From the NCBI RefSeq assembly GCF_018100925.1, contig NZ_JAGJEH010000021.1, forward strand, positions 1 through 63,235: a stretch of DNA of 63,235 nt. The letters run 5' to 3'. Below the pieces are notes generated by a model. The model had not been told where the DNA came from. It searched no databases and was given only the letters and a program-made list of their open reading frames with translations. The position numbers and the translations under genes were made by a program. Numbering within the stretch: the stretch's first letter is position 1; each line of letters begins with the position of its first letter. Below are positions 17,482-25,850 of this stretch, in pieces. Origin of the DNA: Pseudoalteromonas luteoviolacea. Lineage in GTDB: Bacteria; Pseudomonadota; Gammaproteobacteria; Enterobacterales; Alteromonadaceae.

Positions 17482-17931
17482 TCATAGTTTGGCGTGTTGA
17501 AACCGCGTGTAGAGTGACTTTGGCAAATAATGAAGCAGGTTTTTAGGGTCTTTTACATGGTCTTGTAAAGAGAACGTTTTGACATGCTCAATTAAGTGGT
17601 GCTGTTGCAGTTTTTCAAGCTCTAGCTCAGTCGCGAGCAGACTGGCTCTGAGTTGTTGATAATCTGGGTAAGCGCTATAACGTGTTTTGGCTTGTTTTCT
17701 GGTAGCGCGATAGGGAACCAGCAGTTCCCGATCAATCTGTTTTACGATGACCTCTAACTCGTTAACTTGTTGCACAGTTAGCTGCATATTTAAATAGCTT
17801 AAATAGTCTAGTAACAAACACAGGTTTACGTTCTTGCCATGCTTATCTTGGCATTCCAAAAGTATTTGTTGAACTTGCCCGTTTTGATATACCGTGCAAG
17901 CGTATTGCCAAAAGGCATCGCGACTTAGCAT
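17482..17931 (-). CDS. TIGR02444 family protein
   Basis: This 149-residue protein matches the TIGR02444 family, recognisable by 'FWQYACTVY' near the N-terminus and 'DKHGKNVNLCLLLDYL'. It has no known function. Its start overlaps the stop of the ABC-F gene by 7 bp, so translation is probably coupled. The same pairing with yheS is common in Alteromonadales and Vibrionales. Confidence 0.85.
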   Translation of the reverse strand: MLSRDAFWQYACTVYQNGQVQQILLECQDKHGKNVNLCLLLDYLSYLNMQLTVQQVNELEVIVKQIDRELLVPYRATRKQAKTRYSAYPDYQQLRASLLATELELEKLQQHHLIEHVKTFSLQDHVKDPKNLLHYLPKSLYTRFQHAKL

Positions 17932-19847
17932 ACCTCTCCTGTACTTGCGAACTGGGCTTCTTTTTCTTCCAGCTCTTCCAGTGCCATTAATAATGCCTCT
18001 TCGGTTTCATTCAATTGAGGTGTTAAACGTGCTTGTTCACTCAGCAACCCGCTTAATTTCGCTTTGTTTTCTGCCTCATAGAGCGCATTGTCAGCTAGCT
18101 GAGATTCGATTTCGGCCAGTGCAGTCGTATATTTGTCAAGCTGCTTTTCTAGCTTATCTATTGACTTTTTAATAGGTTGCACCGACTTTCTGAACTCCGC
18201 TTCTAAGCGTTTTTGCTCTTTTCGATTGACACTTGAATGCGCTTTGTCTTCAGCCTGTGGTTTTTGTTTTGCTTCTTTATTGGCATTAAGCAGCCACTGA
18301 TAGTATTCGTCTAAGTCATAACCAAATGCCGACACAGTGCCGTTATCGACTAGGTAATACTCATCGGCGGTATTTTTTAGCATATGACGATCGTGGGAAA
18401 CGGTCACCATAGCGCCCTCAAATCCCTGTAGCGCCATGACTAATGCATGACGCATTTCCAAGTCTAAATGGTTGGTAGGTTCATCCAGCAATAATAAGTT
18501 GGGTGACTGATACACCAACATGGCTAATACCAATCGCGCTTTTTCACCCCCCGAGAATGGCGCAACAGGATCAAGCGCTTTGTCGCCGTGAAAGGCAAAG
18601 CCGCCTAAAAAGTCACGTAAAGTCTGCTCGGTTGCCTGTGGATCTATGCGTTGTAAGTGGGTGACCGCACTGGCATTTAAATCGAGAGATTCAAGTTGAT
18701 GCTGGGCAAAGTAACCAACTTTTAAACCTTGATGTTGAAATACCTCGCCTGCTTGAGGTGTTATATCACCAGCCAGCAGTTTAATTAAGGTGGACTTACC
18801 TGCGCCATTTCTTCCCAACAGAGCGATTCGGCTACCGGGTACTAAGTTGAGTTTAATTTGATGCAAAATAGTGATGTCGCCATAGCCCGCTTGTGCTTCA
18901 TCCAATGTCATTAAAGGGTTTGGCATATTTTCAGGGTTGGCAAATTCAAAACTAAATGGTGAATCAGCATGTGCTGGTGCTAACTTTTCCATGCGCTCAA
19001 GCGCTTTTACCCGACTCTGTGCCTGTTTGGCTTTGCTGGCTTTGGCTTTAAAACGAGTAATAAACTTTTCAAGATGTGCGATGGTTTCTTGCTGCTTTTC
19101 GAACATAGCTTGCTGTTGTGCCATGCGCTCTGCTTTTTGACGCTCGAACTGTGAGTAATGGCCTTTGTAAACATTGATACACTGCTGATCGATGTGCCAG
19201 ATCTGATCGACTACCGCATCCAAAAACTCTCTATCGTGAGAGATGAGTACTAGGGTACCTTGATAGGCTTTTAGAAATCGTTCCAGCCAGTAAACTGCGT
19301 CTAAATCAAGGTGGTTAGTCGGTTCATCCAGCAAAAGTAAGTCGGCGTCGCGGATCAGGGCTTGGGCCAAATTGAGGCGCATTCGCCAACCACCAGAAAA
19401 CTCACTGACTGCAAAATCTAGTTGCTCATTACTGAACCCTAAGCCATGTAGTAATTCTCCGGCCTTAGCTTCAATGCTATATCCGCCGACTAATTCCATT
19501 TGCTGATGGATCTTGGCCTGTTTTTCACCATCACCCTGTGCTTCGGCCTGTTGCAGTGACGCGCGTAATTCATAGTACTGCTGATGACCTTGTAGGACAT
19601 ACTCCATCGCAGAAATAGATAGTGCAGGTGTTTCTTGCTTAACTGAAGCGATAGACCAATCTTTTGGGATTTGAAAGTCGCCTGCATCTGCGTGCAGTTG
19701 TGATTTGAGCAACGCAAACAGTGACGATTTGCCGCAACCGTTGGCGCCGACTAAACCGACTTTGTGCTGTGCAAAGAGGGTTGCGCTGGCATTTTTCAAT
19801 AGCGTTTTGCCGCCGCGTAACAGTTCAATATCAGAAAGTTGGATCAT
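17925..19847 (-). CDS. yheS: ABC-F family ATPase YheS
   Basis: The 640-residue cytoplasmic protein has two ABC ATPase domains, Walker A GANGCGKS (near residue 34) and GRNGAGKS (near 346), signatures FSGGW and FSGGE, and two Walker B LLLLDEPTNHLD. A linker rich in charged residues joins the domains and a coiled C-terminal extension follows (about 530-640). ABC-F proteins act on ribosomes rather than as transporters. It belongs to the YheS subgroup by gene context. It is first in an operon with the TIGR02444 gene. Confidence 0.92.
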   Translation of the reverse strand: MIQLSDIELLRGGKTLLKNASATLFAQHKVGLVGANGCGKSSLFALLKSQLHADAGDFQIPKDWSIASVKQETPALSISAMEYVLQGHQQYYELRASLQQAEAQGDGEKQAKIHQQMELVGGYSIEAKAGELLHGLGFSNEQLDFAVSEFSGGWRMRLNLAQALIRDADLLLLDEPTNHLDLDAVYWLERFLKAYQGTLVLISHDREFLDAVVDQIWHIDQQCINVYKGHYSQFERQKAERMAQQQAMFEKQQETIAHLEKFITRFKAKASKAKQAQSRVKALERMEKLAPAHADSPFSFEFANPENMPNPLMTLDEAQAGYGDITILHQIKLNLVPGSRIALLGRNGAGKSTLIKLLAGDITPQAGEVFQHQGLKVGYFAQHQLESLDLNASAVTHLQRIDPQATEQTLRDFLGGFAFHGDKALDPVAPFSGGEKARLVLAMLVYQSPNLLLLDEPTNHLDLEMRHALVMALQGFEGAMVTVSHDRHMLKNTADEYYLVDNGTVSAFGYDLDEYYQWLLNANKEAKQKPQAEDKAHSSVNRKEQKRLEAEFRKSVQPIKKSIDKLEKQLDKYTTALAEIESQLADNALYEAENKAKLSGLLSEQARLTPQLNETEEALLMALEELEEKEAQFASTGEVC

Positions 19848-19969
19848 AATAAGCTCGAGTCAAAATTACTGTGTGAATGATAACATGGATCTATAACTAG
19901 GGAACAAGCGTATAAATGTATCGCGACTTGAGTTAAAATAGCCTTTCACAGAGTAGGTGAGGTTGTATT

Positions 19970-20170
19970 GTGAGAACGAAAAAACGCTTTATTGCTGGTG
20001 CGTCATGCCCGGCTTGCAACAAAATGGATGTTATGATGCTTTACAAAGAGCATGATGTTGAAAAGGTCGAGTGCGTCGCTTGTGGCCATTCAATGACTCA
20101 ACCTGAAGAAGCAGTACAAGCGTCAACGCGTCAATTTGAACAGGTCATTGGTGTTTTTAAACCGCAATAA
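19970..20170 (+). CDS. yheV: YheV family zinc-ribbon protein
   Basis: The 66-residue protein carries two CxxC-type pairs, CPAC and CVACGH, forming a likely zinc ribbon (DUF2387/YheV). Start GTG 19970 follows AGGTGAGG by 7 nt. It diverges from yheS, and slyX converges from the other side. In enterobacteria yheV lies beside slyX and slyD, so the neighbourhood is conserved. The function is unknown. Confidence 0.85.
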   Translation: MRTKKRFIAGASCPACNKMDVMMLYKEHDVEKVECVACGHSMTQPEEAVQASTRQFEQVIGVFKPQ

Positions 20171-20206
20171 CCTGATGCGCCTGAGCGCATCAAATACGGT
20201 TGTGGA

Positions 20207-20419
20207 TTAATAGTGCGGTGGTGGGGGCTCTTGCTCGATAGGCATCATGCCATCATCTTTGCCCTCTTTGATTTTTTCAGCTAACAATCTGATTTGATGC
20301 TGCATCGTTGCAAGCCTTGCTTGGTGGACTCTTAACTCATCATTTAACGTCTCGATGGTATCTTCTTGAAATGCCACTTTTGCTTCAAGTTCAATTACGC
20401 GACTTTCTAACTCTGTCAT
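20207..20419 (-). CDS. slyX: SlyX protein
   Basis: The 70-residue coiled-coil protein begins with an alternating hydrophobic/charged heptad pattern (ELESRVIELEAKVAFQE) and ends in the typical proline-rich PPPPHY. SlyX has no defined molecular role. Its ATG shares one base with the stop of the WD40 gene (TAATG), so the two are translationally coupled. It is found beside fkpA in many gamma-proteobacteria, as here. Confidence 0.9.
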   Translation of the reverse strand: MTELESRVIELEAKVAFQEDTIETLNDELRVHQARLATMQHQIRLLAEKIKEGKDDGMMPIEQEPPPPHY

Positions 20420-21417
20420 TACTCTTTTACTCTTTCGAATTGCTCCATTAAACCGCTTGAGCTCTCGGTAACCAAAACGCCGTCACGCTTTGCAAACGCC
20501 ACATCAAATACGACTGCGGATTTGGGTCGGCTGCCTTCTCTGGGTTTAACTAGCCAAGTGTTTAACTTGGTGCCATCACTGATCCGCCAAAGTGTCAGTT
20601 GGCGGTTGGGGGAGCCTGTTGCGAGCAGATCACCCTGCTGATTGAAGCGCACGGCACTGAATATTTTCTGCCGTGCAATATACTGTAATTGCGCCACAAG
20701 ATCACCTGAAGTGAGCTGCCAAATACTGGCTTTTTTCATGCTGTCGGCAGTAAATGCATAGCGACCTTGCGGATCTAACGCCACTTTGGTCACTCGACTT
20801 GGGTGGTTAAATCGGTGCAAAACTTGGCCAGTTCTGGTGTCCCAAAAGTATGCACTATAGTCATTGGCGCCTGTGAGTGCGAAGTGTCCATTGGGTGAAA
20901 GCGCAATACTATTAATTTTTTCTTGGTGTCCAAGGAACTCTATTCGTCTTCCGCTATCTAAGTCGAGATGCACAACCACATTGTCACTGCGACCGTATAG
21001 GACATATCTACCTTGGTTGCTGACTGCGATGTCTCTGATGGTGCCAGTGTCTATTTGATAATAGCCAATGTTTTTACCGTCGGAGAGCTGCCATACAGCA
21101 AATCGATCGTTGGCGGCTGTGACCGCTGTGGAGCTGTCATGGGAAATGGCGAGAGAGTGAATGAGCTCATCAGGCTGATCTGAATGAGACCACTGATATT
21201 TCAGGCCATGGGTGGTGTTGTCCCATAAAACTGCACCGTGTTCGACTGATGACACTAAACTGTAACGCCCATCGTGTGAAATAGCGGCTGCAAATGCACC
21301 GCGTGCAGCGTGTTCGACAGTCAATTTCGCTTTGGAACTGTCTGGAGAACAACCTGATAGCATCAGAATGGGTAAGCAAACGAAGAGTCGTGTGTGCAAT
21401 TTAAAAAATTTGGCCAT
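20419..21417 (-). CDS. WD40-repeat lipoprotein
   Basis: Read from ATG 21417 the protein has 332 residues. A signal peptide ends in a lipobox LSGC near residue 21-24, so it is probably anchored in an envelope membrane. The rest consists of about six WD40-like propeller blades, e.g. 'HSLAISHDSSTAVTAANDRFAVWQL' type units and 'INSIALSPNGHFALTGANDYSAYFWD'. A longer reading from 21531 adds 38 residues without a ribosome site and puts the signal sequence inside, so I reject it. It is translationally coupled to slyX downstream. The partner is unknown; a scaffold role in the envelope is inferred. Confidence 0.8.
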   Translation of the reverse strand: MAKFFKLHTRLFVCLPILMLSGCSPDSSKAKLTVEHAARGAFAAAISHDGRYSLVSSVEHGAVLWDNTTHGLKYQWSHSDQPDELIHSLAISHDSSTAVTAANDRFAVWQLSDGKNIGYYQIDTGTIRDIAVSNQGRYVLYGRSDNVVVHLDLDSGRRIEFLGHQEKINSIALSPNGHFALTGANDYSAYFWDTRTGQVLHRFNHPSRVTKVALDPQGRYAFTADSMKKASIWQLTSGDLVAQLQYIARQKIFSAVRFNQQGDLLATGSPNRQLTLWRISDGTKLNTWLVKPREGSRPKSAVVFDVAFAKRDGVLVTESSSGLMEQFERVKE

Positions 21418-21691
21418 AAATTCGGTATTTCCCCTTAACTCTATGATTTGCACCGAGTAGACTAGTGGTAAAATTGATTGGGCCACAAAACTGATATTAG
21501 CGTATTCGCTAAAGTATGTCGCCAGTAACATGGATTTTTCCTAAAGCAAGGTTCTGTAGGTGTGAATCTTGGCTTTGGTGGCAATGAGTGATAATGTGAC
21601 ATCACCTTTTAAATTAATAATTATTTAACATGACAATGAAGTTAGAGAGCAATGAGACATTGCTGGCTGCTCGGATGTCGGAGAAAGTAAA

Positions 21692-22447
21692 ATGAAACAA
21701 ACTATTAAGCTGTCTTTAATTGCAGCCTCAGTACTTGCATTAACTGCGTGTAATCAAAAAGCGCAGGAAACTGCAAAAGTAGAAGAAGTAAAACTAGAAA
21801 CTGAAGTTCAAAAGCAAGCATACGGTATTGGTGCATCTGTGGGTAATTTCCTACAAAAAGATCTTGCAGATAAGCAAGGCCTAGGCATTGAGCTTGATCA
21901 AGCATTGCTTATGAGAGGCTTTGAAGATGCGCTTGCTGGTAATTCAAAACTAGATGATGAAAAAATTCGTGAAGTGTTAACTGCACTTGATACATCTGTA
22001 CGTGAAAAGCAAACTGCTAAAGCAGAAGCTGACGCGAAAGAAAACAAAGAAAAAGGCGCAAAATACCTAGCTGAAAACGCGAAGAAAGACGGCGTTACAG
22101 TGACTGAGTCTGGTCTTCAGTACGAAGTAATTTCAACAGGCGAAGGTAAAAAGCCAGTTGCAACTGACGTTGTAAAAGTACACTACAAAGGGACGCTACT
22201 GGACGGTTCTGAGTTTGATAGCTCATATTCGCGCAACCAGCCTGCAACTTTCCCACTTAACCAAGTTATCGCTGGTTGGACGGAAGGTCTACAGCTAATG
22301 CCTGTGGGTTCAAAGTATAAATTCACCATTCCTGCAGATCTAGGTTACGGTGAGCGTAACTTAGGTAAGATCCCTGCTAACTCAACACTTGTTTTTGAAG
22401 TTGAGCTACTGGAGATCCAAGAAGATAAAGAGAAGCCTGCAGCCTAA
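21692..22447 (+). CDS. fkpA: FKBP-type peptidyl-prolyl isomerase FkpA
   Basis: The 251-residue lipoprotein-like protein has a signal peptide ending LTAC (Cys20), an N-terminal helical dimerisation region (about 35-130) and a C-terminal FKBP domain (about 150-245) with 'VHYKGTLLDGSEFDSS', 'VIAGWTEGLQLMPVGSKY' and 'IPANSTLVFEVELL'. It catalyses proline isomerisation and acts as a periplasmic chaperone. It diverges from the WD40-slyX pair. A strong terminator follows at 22455-22494. Confidence 0.93.
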   Translation: MKQTIKLSLIAASVLALTACNQKAQETAKVEEVKLETEVQKQAYGIGASVGNFLQKDLADKQGLGIELDQALLMRGFEDALAGNSKLDDEKIREVLTALDTSVREKQTAKAEADAKENKEKGAKYLAENAKKDGVTVTESGLQYEVISTGEGKKPVATDVVKVHYKGTLLDGSEFDSSYSRNQPATFPLNQVIAGWTEGLQLMPVGSKYKFTIPADLGYGERNLGKIPANSTLVFEVELLEIQEDKEKPAA

Positions 22448-22454
22448 GGTGCGA

Positions 22455-22494
22455 GCAAATAAAAAAAGGGCCGATAGGGCCCTTTTTTATTTGC
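22455..22494. terminator. Bidirectional terminator between fkpA and rsd
   Basis: GCAAATAAAAAAAGGGCC pairs with GGCCCTTTTTTATTTGC across a short loop (GATAG). U-runs are present in both directions, so it can end both the fkpA transcript (plus) and the rsd transcript (minus). Confidence 0.92.
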
Positions 22495-22499
22495 TTAGT

Positions 22500-22970
22500 T
22501 TATTCGGTATGATTTGCAAAGAGATTATCAATCAGTTCATCCTCTAGTCCGAACCGCTGCTCCAGCGCTTCACCGAGGGTTGATAGGTCTTTATCAAAAT
22601 CTTCTAGTGGGTTGTCACTACTTGCTTCTGCGTATTTATCATTGAAGTCGAGTGCTAAATCAGTTGATGCTGTAATTTGCGGGTAAATAGACTGAGCTAG
22701 TTTTAAGCTATCAGGGCCTTTTTCTTTGCACGCAGCAACAATGTTGTCATATATCTCAAAGTGTCCAGCTGACAAGTAATCCATTAATATCTGGCAAAAA
22801 GACTGGATTTGAACTTGTTCTGGCAGCGCTTTGTCTACGCTCTCATAAGGCGATAGGCCTGCTACTTTGTAATATAGTAGCAGCAATTCTTGACGCTCCA
22901 TGAGCCAGTTGTCGATAACACTATGACTCCCTCCCCATTTTTGTTGGGCTTGTTCTAACCGTGAAAGCAT
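22500..22970 (-). CDS. rsd: Rsd, anti-sigma-70 regulator (Rsd/AlgQ family)
   Basis: Read from ATG 22970 the protein has 156 residues. AAGGAGAT lies 6 nt upstream, which decides this start against an in-frame start at 23009. It matches Rsd/AlgQ: 'VIDNWLMERQELLLLYYKVAG', 'FCQILMDYLSAGHFEIYD' and 'LGEALEQRFGLEDELI'. Rsd binds sigma-70 region 4 in stationary phase and, in Escherichia coli, also stimulates SpoT. It lies next to hemE, as in enterobacteria. Confidence 0.9.
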   Translation of the reverse strand: MLSRLEQAQQKWGGSHSVIDNWLMERQELLLLYYKVAGLSPYESVDKALPEQVQIQSFCQILMDYLSAGHFEIYDNIVAACKEKGPDSLKLAQSIYPQITASTDLALDFNDKYAEASSDNPLEDFDKDLSTLGEALEQRFGLEDELIDNLFANHTE

Positions 22971-23275
22971 AGTTATCTCCTTAGCGGGTCGTTTTTTTAG
23001 GCCCTGCAATGACCAAATTGTGTTTGTATATTAGATTTTATTTTTATGGGTACATCAAAAATAGGATGGTTTGGACCCAATAAGAGACAGCAATTTGGTA
23101 ATACTGAATACTTAATCTTGCCTCCTATAAAAATGAAAACTGATGAAAAGATCAACCACTTTTTGCAAAAAGCACATAATTTCTTTCATTTGTACCTTAG
23201 CTGGGTTTTTTAGTCTTGGTGTTAATCATTTTTATTTAGTATTCAGGTAGGCAAAGTGATGTTTGCTGGGTGATA

Positions 23276-23367
23276 AAAAACAAAAAACCACCCTAAGGTG
23301 GTTCAAAACAGTTTAGCAAATAGCACTTGTTCTTGTTAGAAGGTGTTTTGTTCTTGTTATTTTGCGC
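23276..23367 (-). ncRNA. Candidate Hfq-type small RNA
   Basis: A promoter (TTGCAC, 17 bp, TATAAA) and a Rho-independent terminator bracket about 92 nt on the minus strand that hold no reading frame. The predicted RNA contains two copies of AACAAGAACAA(A/G) (at 23347-23358 and 23326-23337, read on minus), each four A-A-N triplets, the motif bound by the distal face of Hfq. The 3' end is a hairpin plus a U-rich tail, fitting the proximal face. The A-A-N repeats recall the CA motifs of Pseudomonas CrcZ/CrcY, but no homology is claimed. Transcription is unproven. Confidence 0.55.
23283..23303 (-). terminator. Rho-independent terminator of candidate small RNA
   Basis: AACCACC (23286-23292) and GGTGGTT (23297-23303) form a 7-bp stem with loop CTAA. 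On the minus strand it is followed by TTTTTTGTTTTTT (down to 23275), a strong U-tract. No minus-strand protein gene lies upstream of it, which points to a short noncoding transcript. Confidence 0.75.
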
Positions 23368-23373
23368 AGCATT

Positions 23374-23402
23374 TTTATAGCAAGGTTTTTTTTGTGGTGC
23401 AA
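23374..23402 (-). promoter_or_regulatory. Sigma-70 promoter of candidate small RNA
   Basis: On the minus strand, -35 TTGCAC (23402-23397) and -10 TATAAA (23379-23374) are separated by exactly 17 bp with an A-tract spacer. Start of transcription is expected near 23367. It is one of the best sigma-70 matches in the window and points away from hemE. Confidence 0.65.
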
Positions 23403-23626
23403 ATAATCACGAACATTTTTTTATGAATTTAATATCTCAAAAATATGAAAGTGCGTTTATGGAAAAGTATTGATTGGTGTTTTGAGTCAACAAAGGGGGG
23501 ATTTGAATGAGTTACACATTAATCTGGATCATGGAGAAGTGATTTAAACGGTTGAACAGCTAGGGGGGTTGGGGATAAAGTGATACAATTCGAACAATTT
23601 TTACAGCACTGGAATTGAATCACGCT

Positions 23627-24694
23627 ATGAGCGAGTTGAAAAATGATCGTTATTTACGCGCGTTGCAGAAGCAGCCGGTTGATGTGACACCTGTATGGAT
23701 GATGCGACAAGCAGGTCGTTACCTCCCTGAATACAGAGCTACACGAGCGCAAGCTGGTGACTTTATGAGCTTATGTAAAAATGCTGAATTAGCTTGTGAA
23801 GTGACATTACAGCCACTACGCCGTTACCCACTGGATGCTGCGATTCTATTCAGTGATATTTTAACTATCCCTGACGCTATGGGACTTGGCTTGTACTTTG
23901 AAACAGGTGAAGGTCCAAAGTTTGAACGTCCAATCACCTCGCTAGCTGATGTTCAGAAGTTACCAAAACTCGATCCTACGGACGAGCTTGGTTATGTGAT
24001 GAATGCCGTGAGCACTATTCGCCGAGAGCTAAAAGGAGAAGTTCCTTTAATCGGCTTCTCTGGTTCTCCATGGACGCTCGCCACATACATGATCGAAGGC
24101 GGTAGCAGTAAAACCTTTGGTAAGATCAAAAAAATGGCATTTGCTGAACCGCAGACATTGCATTTACTACTTGATAAAGTCGCTGACTCGGTAATTGACT
24201 ATTTAAATGCACAGGTGAAAGCGGGCGCGCAGTCTCTGATGATCTTTGATTCTTGGGGTGGTGTGCTAAGCCCTCGTGACTATAAAGAGTTCTCGCTACA
24301 GTACATGCATAAAATTGTCGATGGCCTGATCCGTGAAAACGATGGTCGTAAAGTGCCCGTTACCTTGTTTACCAAAAATGGCGGGCAATGGATTGAAGCG
24401 ATTGCTGCAACGGGCTGTGATGCAATTGGTCTGGATTGGACCATAGATATTGCCGATGCAAAACGCCGTGTAGGTGATAAAGTTGCGCTGCAAGGCAACA
24501 TGGATCCTGCCATGTTACATGGTACACCCGAGCGCATTCGTGAAGAGGTTCAGTCAATCTTGGCTGGCTTCGGAGAAGGCAGTGGCCATGTCTTTAACTT
24601 AGGTCATGGCATTACACCGGATGTTGACCCTGAAAATGCAGGTGTGTTCATTAATTCAGTCCATGAATTTAGTCGTCAGTATCATCAGAAGTGA
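23627..24694 (+). CDS. hemE: Uroporphyrinogen decarboxylase HemE
   Basis: The 355-residue enzyme decarboxylates uroporphyrinogen III to coproporphyrinogen III in haem synthesis. The signature 'PVWMMRQAGRYLPEYR' near residue 21 and 'GFSGSPWTLATYMIEG' are intact, as is the aspartate in 'FSDILTIPDAMG'. I chose ATG 23627 because the length then equals the usual 354-355; a TTG at 23615 would add 4 residues. The ribosome site is weak for either. It lies beside rsd as in enterobacteria and ends in a shared terminator at 24711-24735. Confidence 0.94.
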   Translation: MSELKNDRYLRALQKQPVDVTPVWMMRQAGRYLPEYRATRAQAGDFMSLCKNAELACEVTLQPLRRYPLDAAILFSDILTIPDAMGLGLYFETGEGPKFERPITSLADVQKLPKLDPTDELGYVMNAVSTIRRELKGEVPLIGFSGSPWTLATYMIEGGSSKTFGKIKKMAFAEPQTLHLLLDKVADSVIDYLNAQVKAGAQSLMIFDSWGGVLSPRDYKEFSLQYMHKIVDGLIRENDGRKVPVTLFTKNGGQWIEAIAATGCDAIGLDWTIDIADAKRRVGDKVALQGNMDPAMLHGTPERIREEVQSILAGFGEGSGHVFNLGHGITPDVDPENAGVFINSVHEFSRQYHQK

Positions 24695-24710
24695 TAGTCT
24701 GACAAGACAA

Positions 24711-24735
24711 AAAACCCAAGCATTGCTTGGGTTTT
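24711..24735. terminator. Bidirectional terminator between hemE and speE
   Basis: AAAACCCAAGC (24711-24721) and GCTTGGGTTTT (24725-24735) form an 11-bp stem with a 3-nt loop and T- and A-runs on the two sides. It serves the converging hemE and speE transcripts. Confidence 0.92.
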
Positions 24736-24753
24736 TACTTTATGGCTTGAGCG

Positions 24754-25614
24754 CTATTCGTCGAATGCGCGGCGCATAAAGTTAGGCGTTGCCAAGGCGC
24801 CGTGGTGAATACCGCTATTGTAATATTCGGTATCAAACTGTGCAGCATCAACATCCTGCTCTCTAAAGCCGTTGAAGTGTTCACCTTTGCGCGCGAGTGT
24901 TGCTGACCATAGACCGCTTGGGTAAATAGGCTGTGGAAATGGCAAGGTTTGCAAATCGGCAAAACCCACATCTTTCATTGCTTGACGCATTTCTTTAAGC
25001 AGTGCCATATGCATCAAAGGTGATTCACTTTGCTGGATTAAAATCCCACCTTCGCGCAGTGCAGCTAAACAACTCGTATAAAATGCGTGATTGAATAGGC
25101 CTTCACCTGGACCTACCGGATCTGTACCATCGACAATGACCACATCAATAGAATTTGCAGGAGCTTCTCGCATATATTTGATGCCGTCATCAAACATCAC
25201 CGTAGCGCGAGGGTCGTCATTTGAGGCGCATAATTCAGGGAAGTACTTGAGTGACATTTGTGTTACCACTTCGTCGATGTCTATTTGAGTAACCGACTCG
25301 ACGTCTGGATGTTTGAGTACTTCGCGCAGTGTTCCGCAATCCCCACCGCCGATGATCACGACATTTTTAGGTGCAGGGTGAGCAAAGAGTGCAGTGTGAC
25401 TCATCATTTCATGATAAAAAAAGTTCTCACGAGTACTGACCATGGTGCAGCCATCTATGATCATCAAATTACCAAAGTCGGTTGTTTCATACATCTCAAC
25501 CTTTTGAAATGGTGATTGAACTTCATCTAGCTTTTTATTGATACGCAGAGAAAAAGCGCTACCATCTCGGTCACTGATCTCTGTAAACCAGCGGTTTGCT
25601 TCTAAATTAGACAT
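24754..25614 (-). CDS. speE: Spermidine synthase SpeE
   Basis: The 286-residue enzyme transfers aminopropyl from decarboxylated S-adenosylmethionine to putrescine. Visible motifs are the N-terminal 'WFTEIS', the substrate loop 'YHEMMSHTALFAHP', the cofactor motif GGGDCGTLREV (Cys in place of the more common Gly) and the active-site DGTDPVGPGEGLF. ATG 25614 gives the usual length; an in-frame GTG at 25626 adds 4 residues and neither has a strong ribosome site. It diverges from speA over about 200 bp, pairing two steps of polyamine supply. Confidence 0.92.
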   Translation of the reverse strand: MSNLEANRWFTEISDRDGSAFSLRINKKLDEVQSPFQKVEMYETTDFGNLMIIDGCTMVSTRENFFYHEMMSHTALFAHPAPKNVVIIGGGDCGTLREVLKHPDVESVTQIDIDEVVTQMSLKYFPELCASNDDPRATVMFDDGIKYMREAPANSIDVVIVDGTDPVGPGEGLFNHAFYTSCLAALREGGILIQQSESPLMHMALLKEMRQAMKDVGFADLQTLPFPQPIYPSGLWSATLARKGEHFNGFREQDVDAAQFDTEYYNSGIHHGALATPNFMRRAFDE

Positions 25615-25784
25615 TTTTGCTTTCACGTTGAATTGTTAACAGGCGCAATTTTGCCAGCGCCAAAGAATTTGCTCAATCTATTTTAGTCGATTGTGCCTAG
25701 TTTGTCTGTTTACCATAAATTGCGCCCCTAAGTGCGTATAAAAGCGACCTTTCCCTATCGCTAATCACGCTTAAGAGTATTAAA

Positions 25785-25850
25785 ATGAGCAACATATTAG
25801 AATTATTTTGCAGAGAAGATGATGGAGTGGGGAGTCGATACAGCACGTAA
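25785..25850 (+). CDS. Possible 21-residue upstream ORF overlapping speA start
   Basis: ATG 25785 opens a 21-codon frame (MSNILELFCREDDGVGSRYST) that ends at TAA 25848-25850, in a different frame from speA and running across the speA start at 25819-25822. TTAAGAG lies about 10 nt upstream. Its own context is better than that of speA, whose AGAGAAG lies almost against the ATG. It could be a leader peptide coupling speA translation. It may equally be chance. Confidence 0.3.
   Translation: MSNILELFCREDDGVGSRYST

Larger units (their letters stand above)
22971..23626. other. Long intergenic region between rsd and hemE
   Basis: These 656 bp contain no convincing protein gene. They hold the presumed rsd promoter (minus), the candidate small RNA with promoter and terminator at 23276-23402 (minus strand, listed separately), and the hemE leader. 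The size is large compared with the typical spacing in this window. Confidence 0.6.

Noticed and set aside
21418..21531. N-terminal extension of the WD40 lipoprotein
   Set aside because: It would bury the lipobox signal peptide inside the protein and has no ribosome site.
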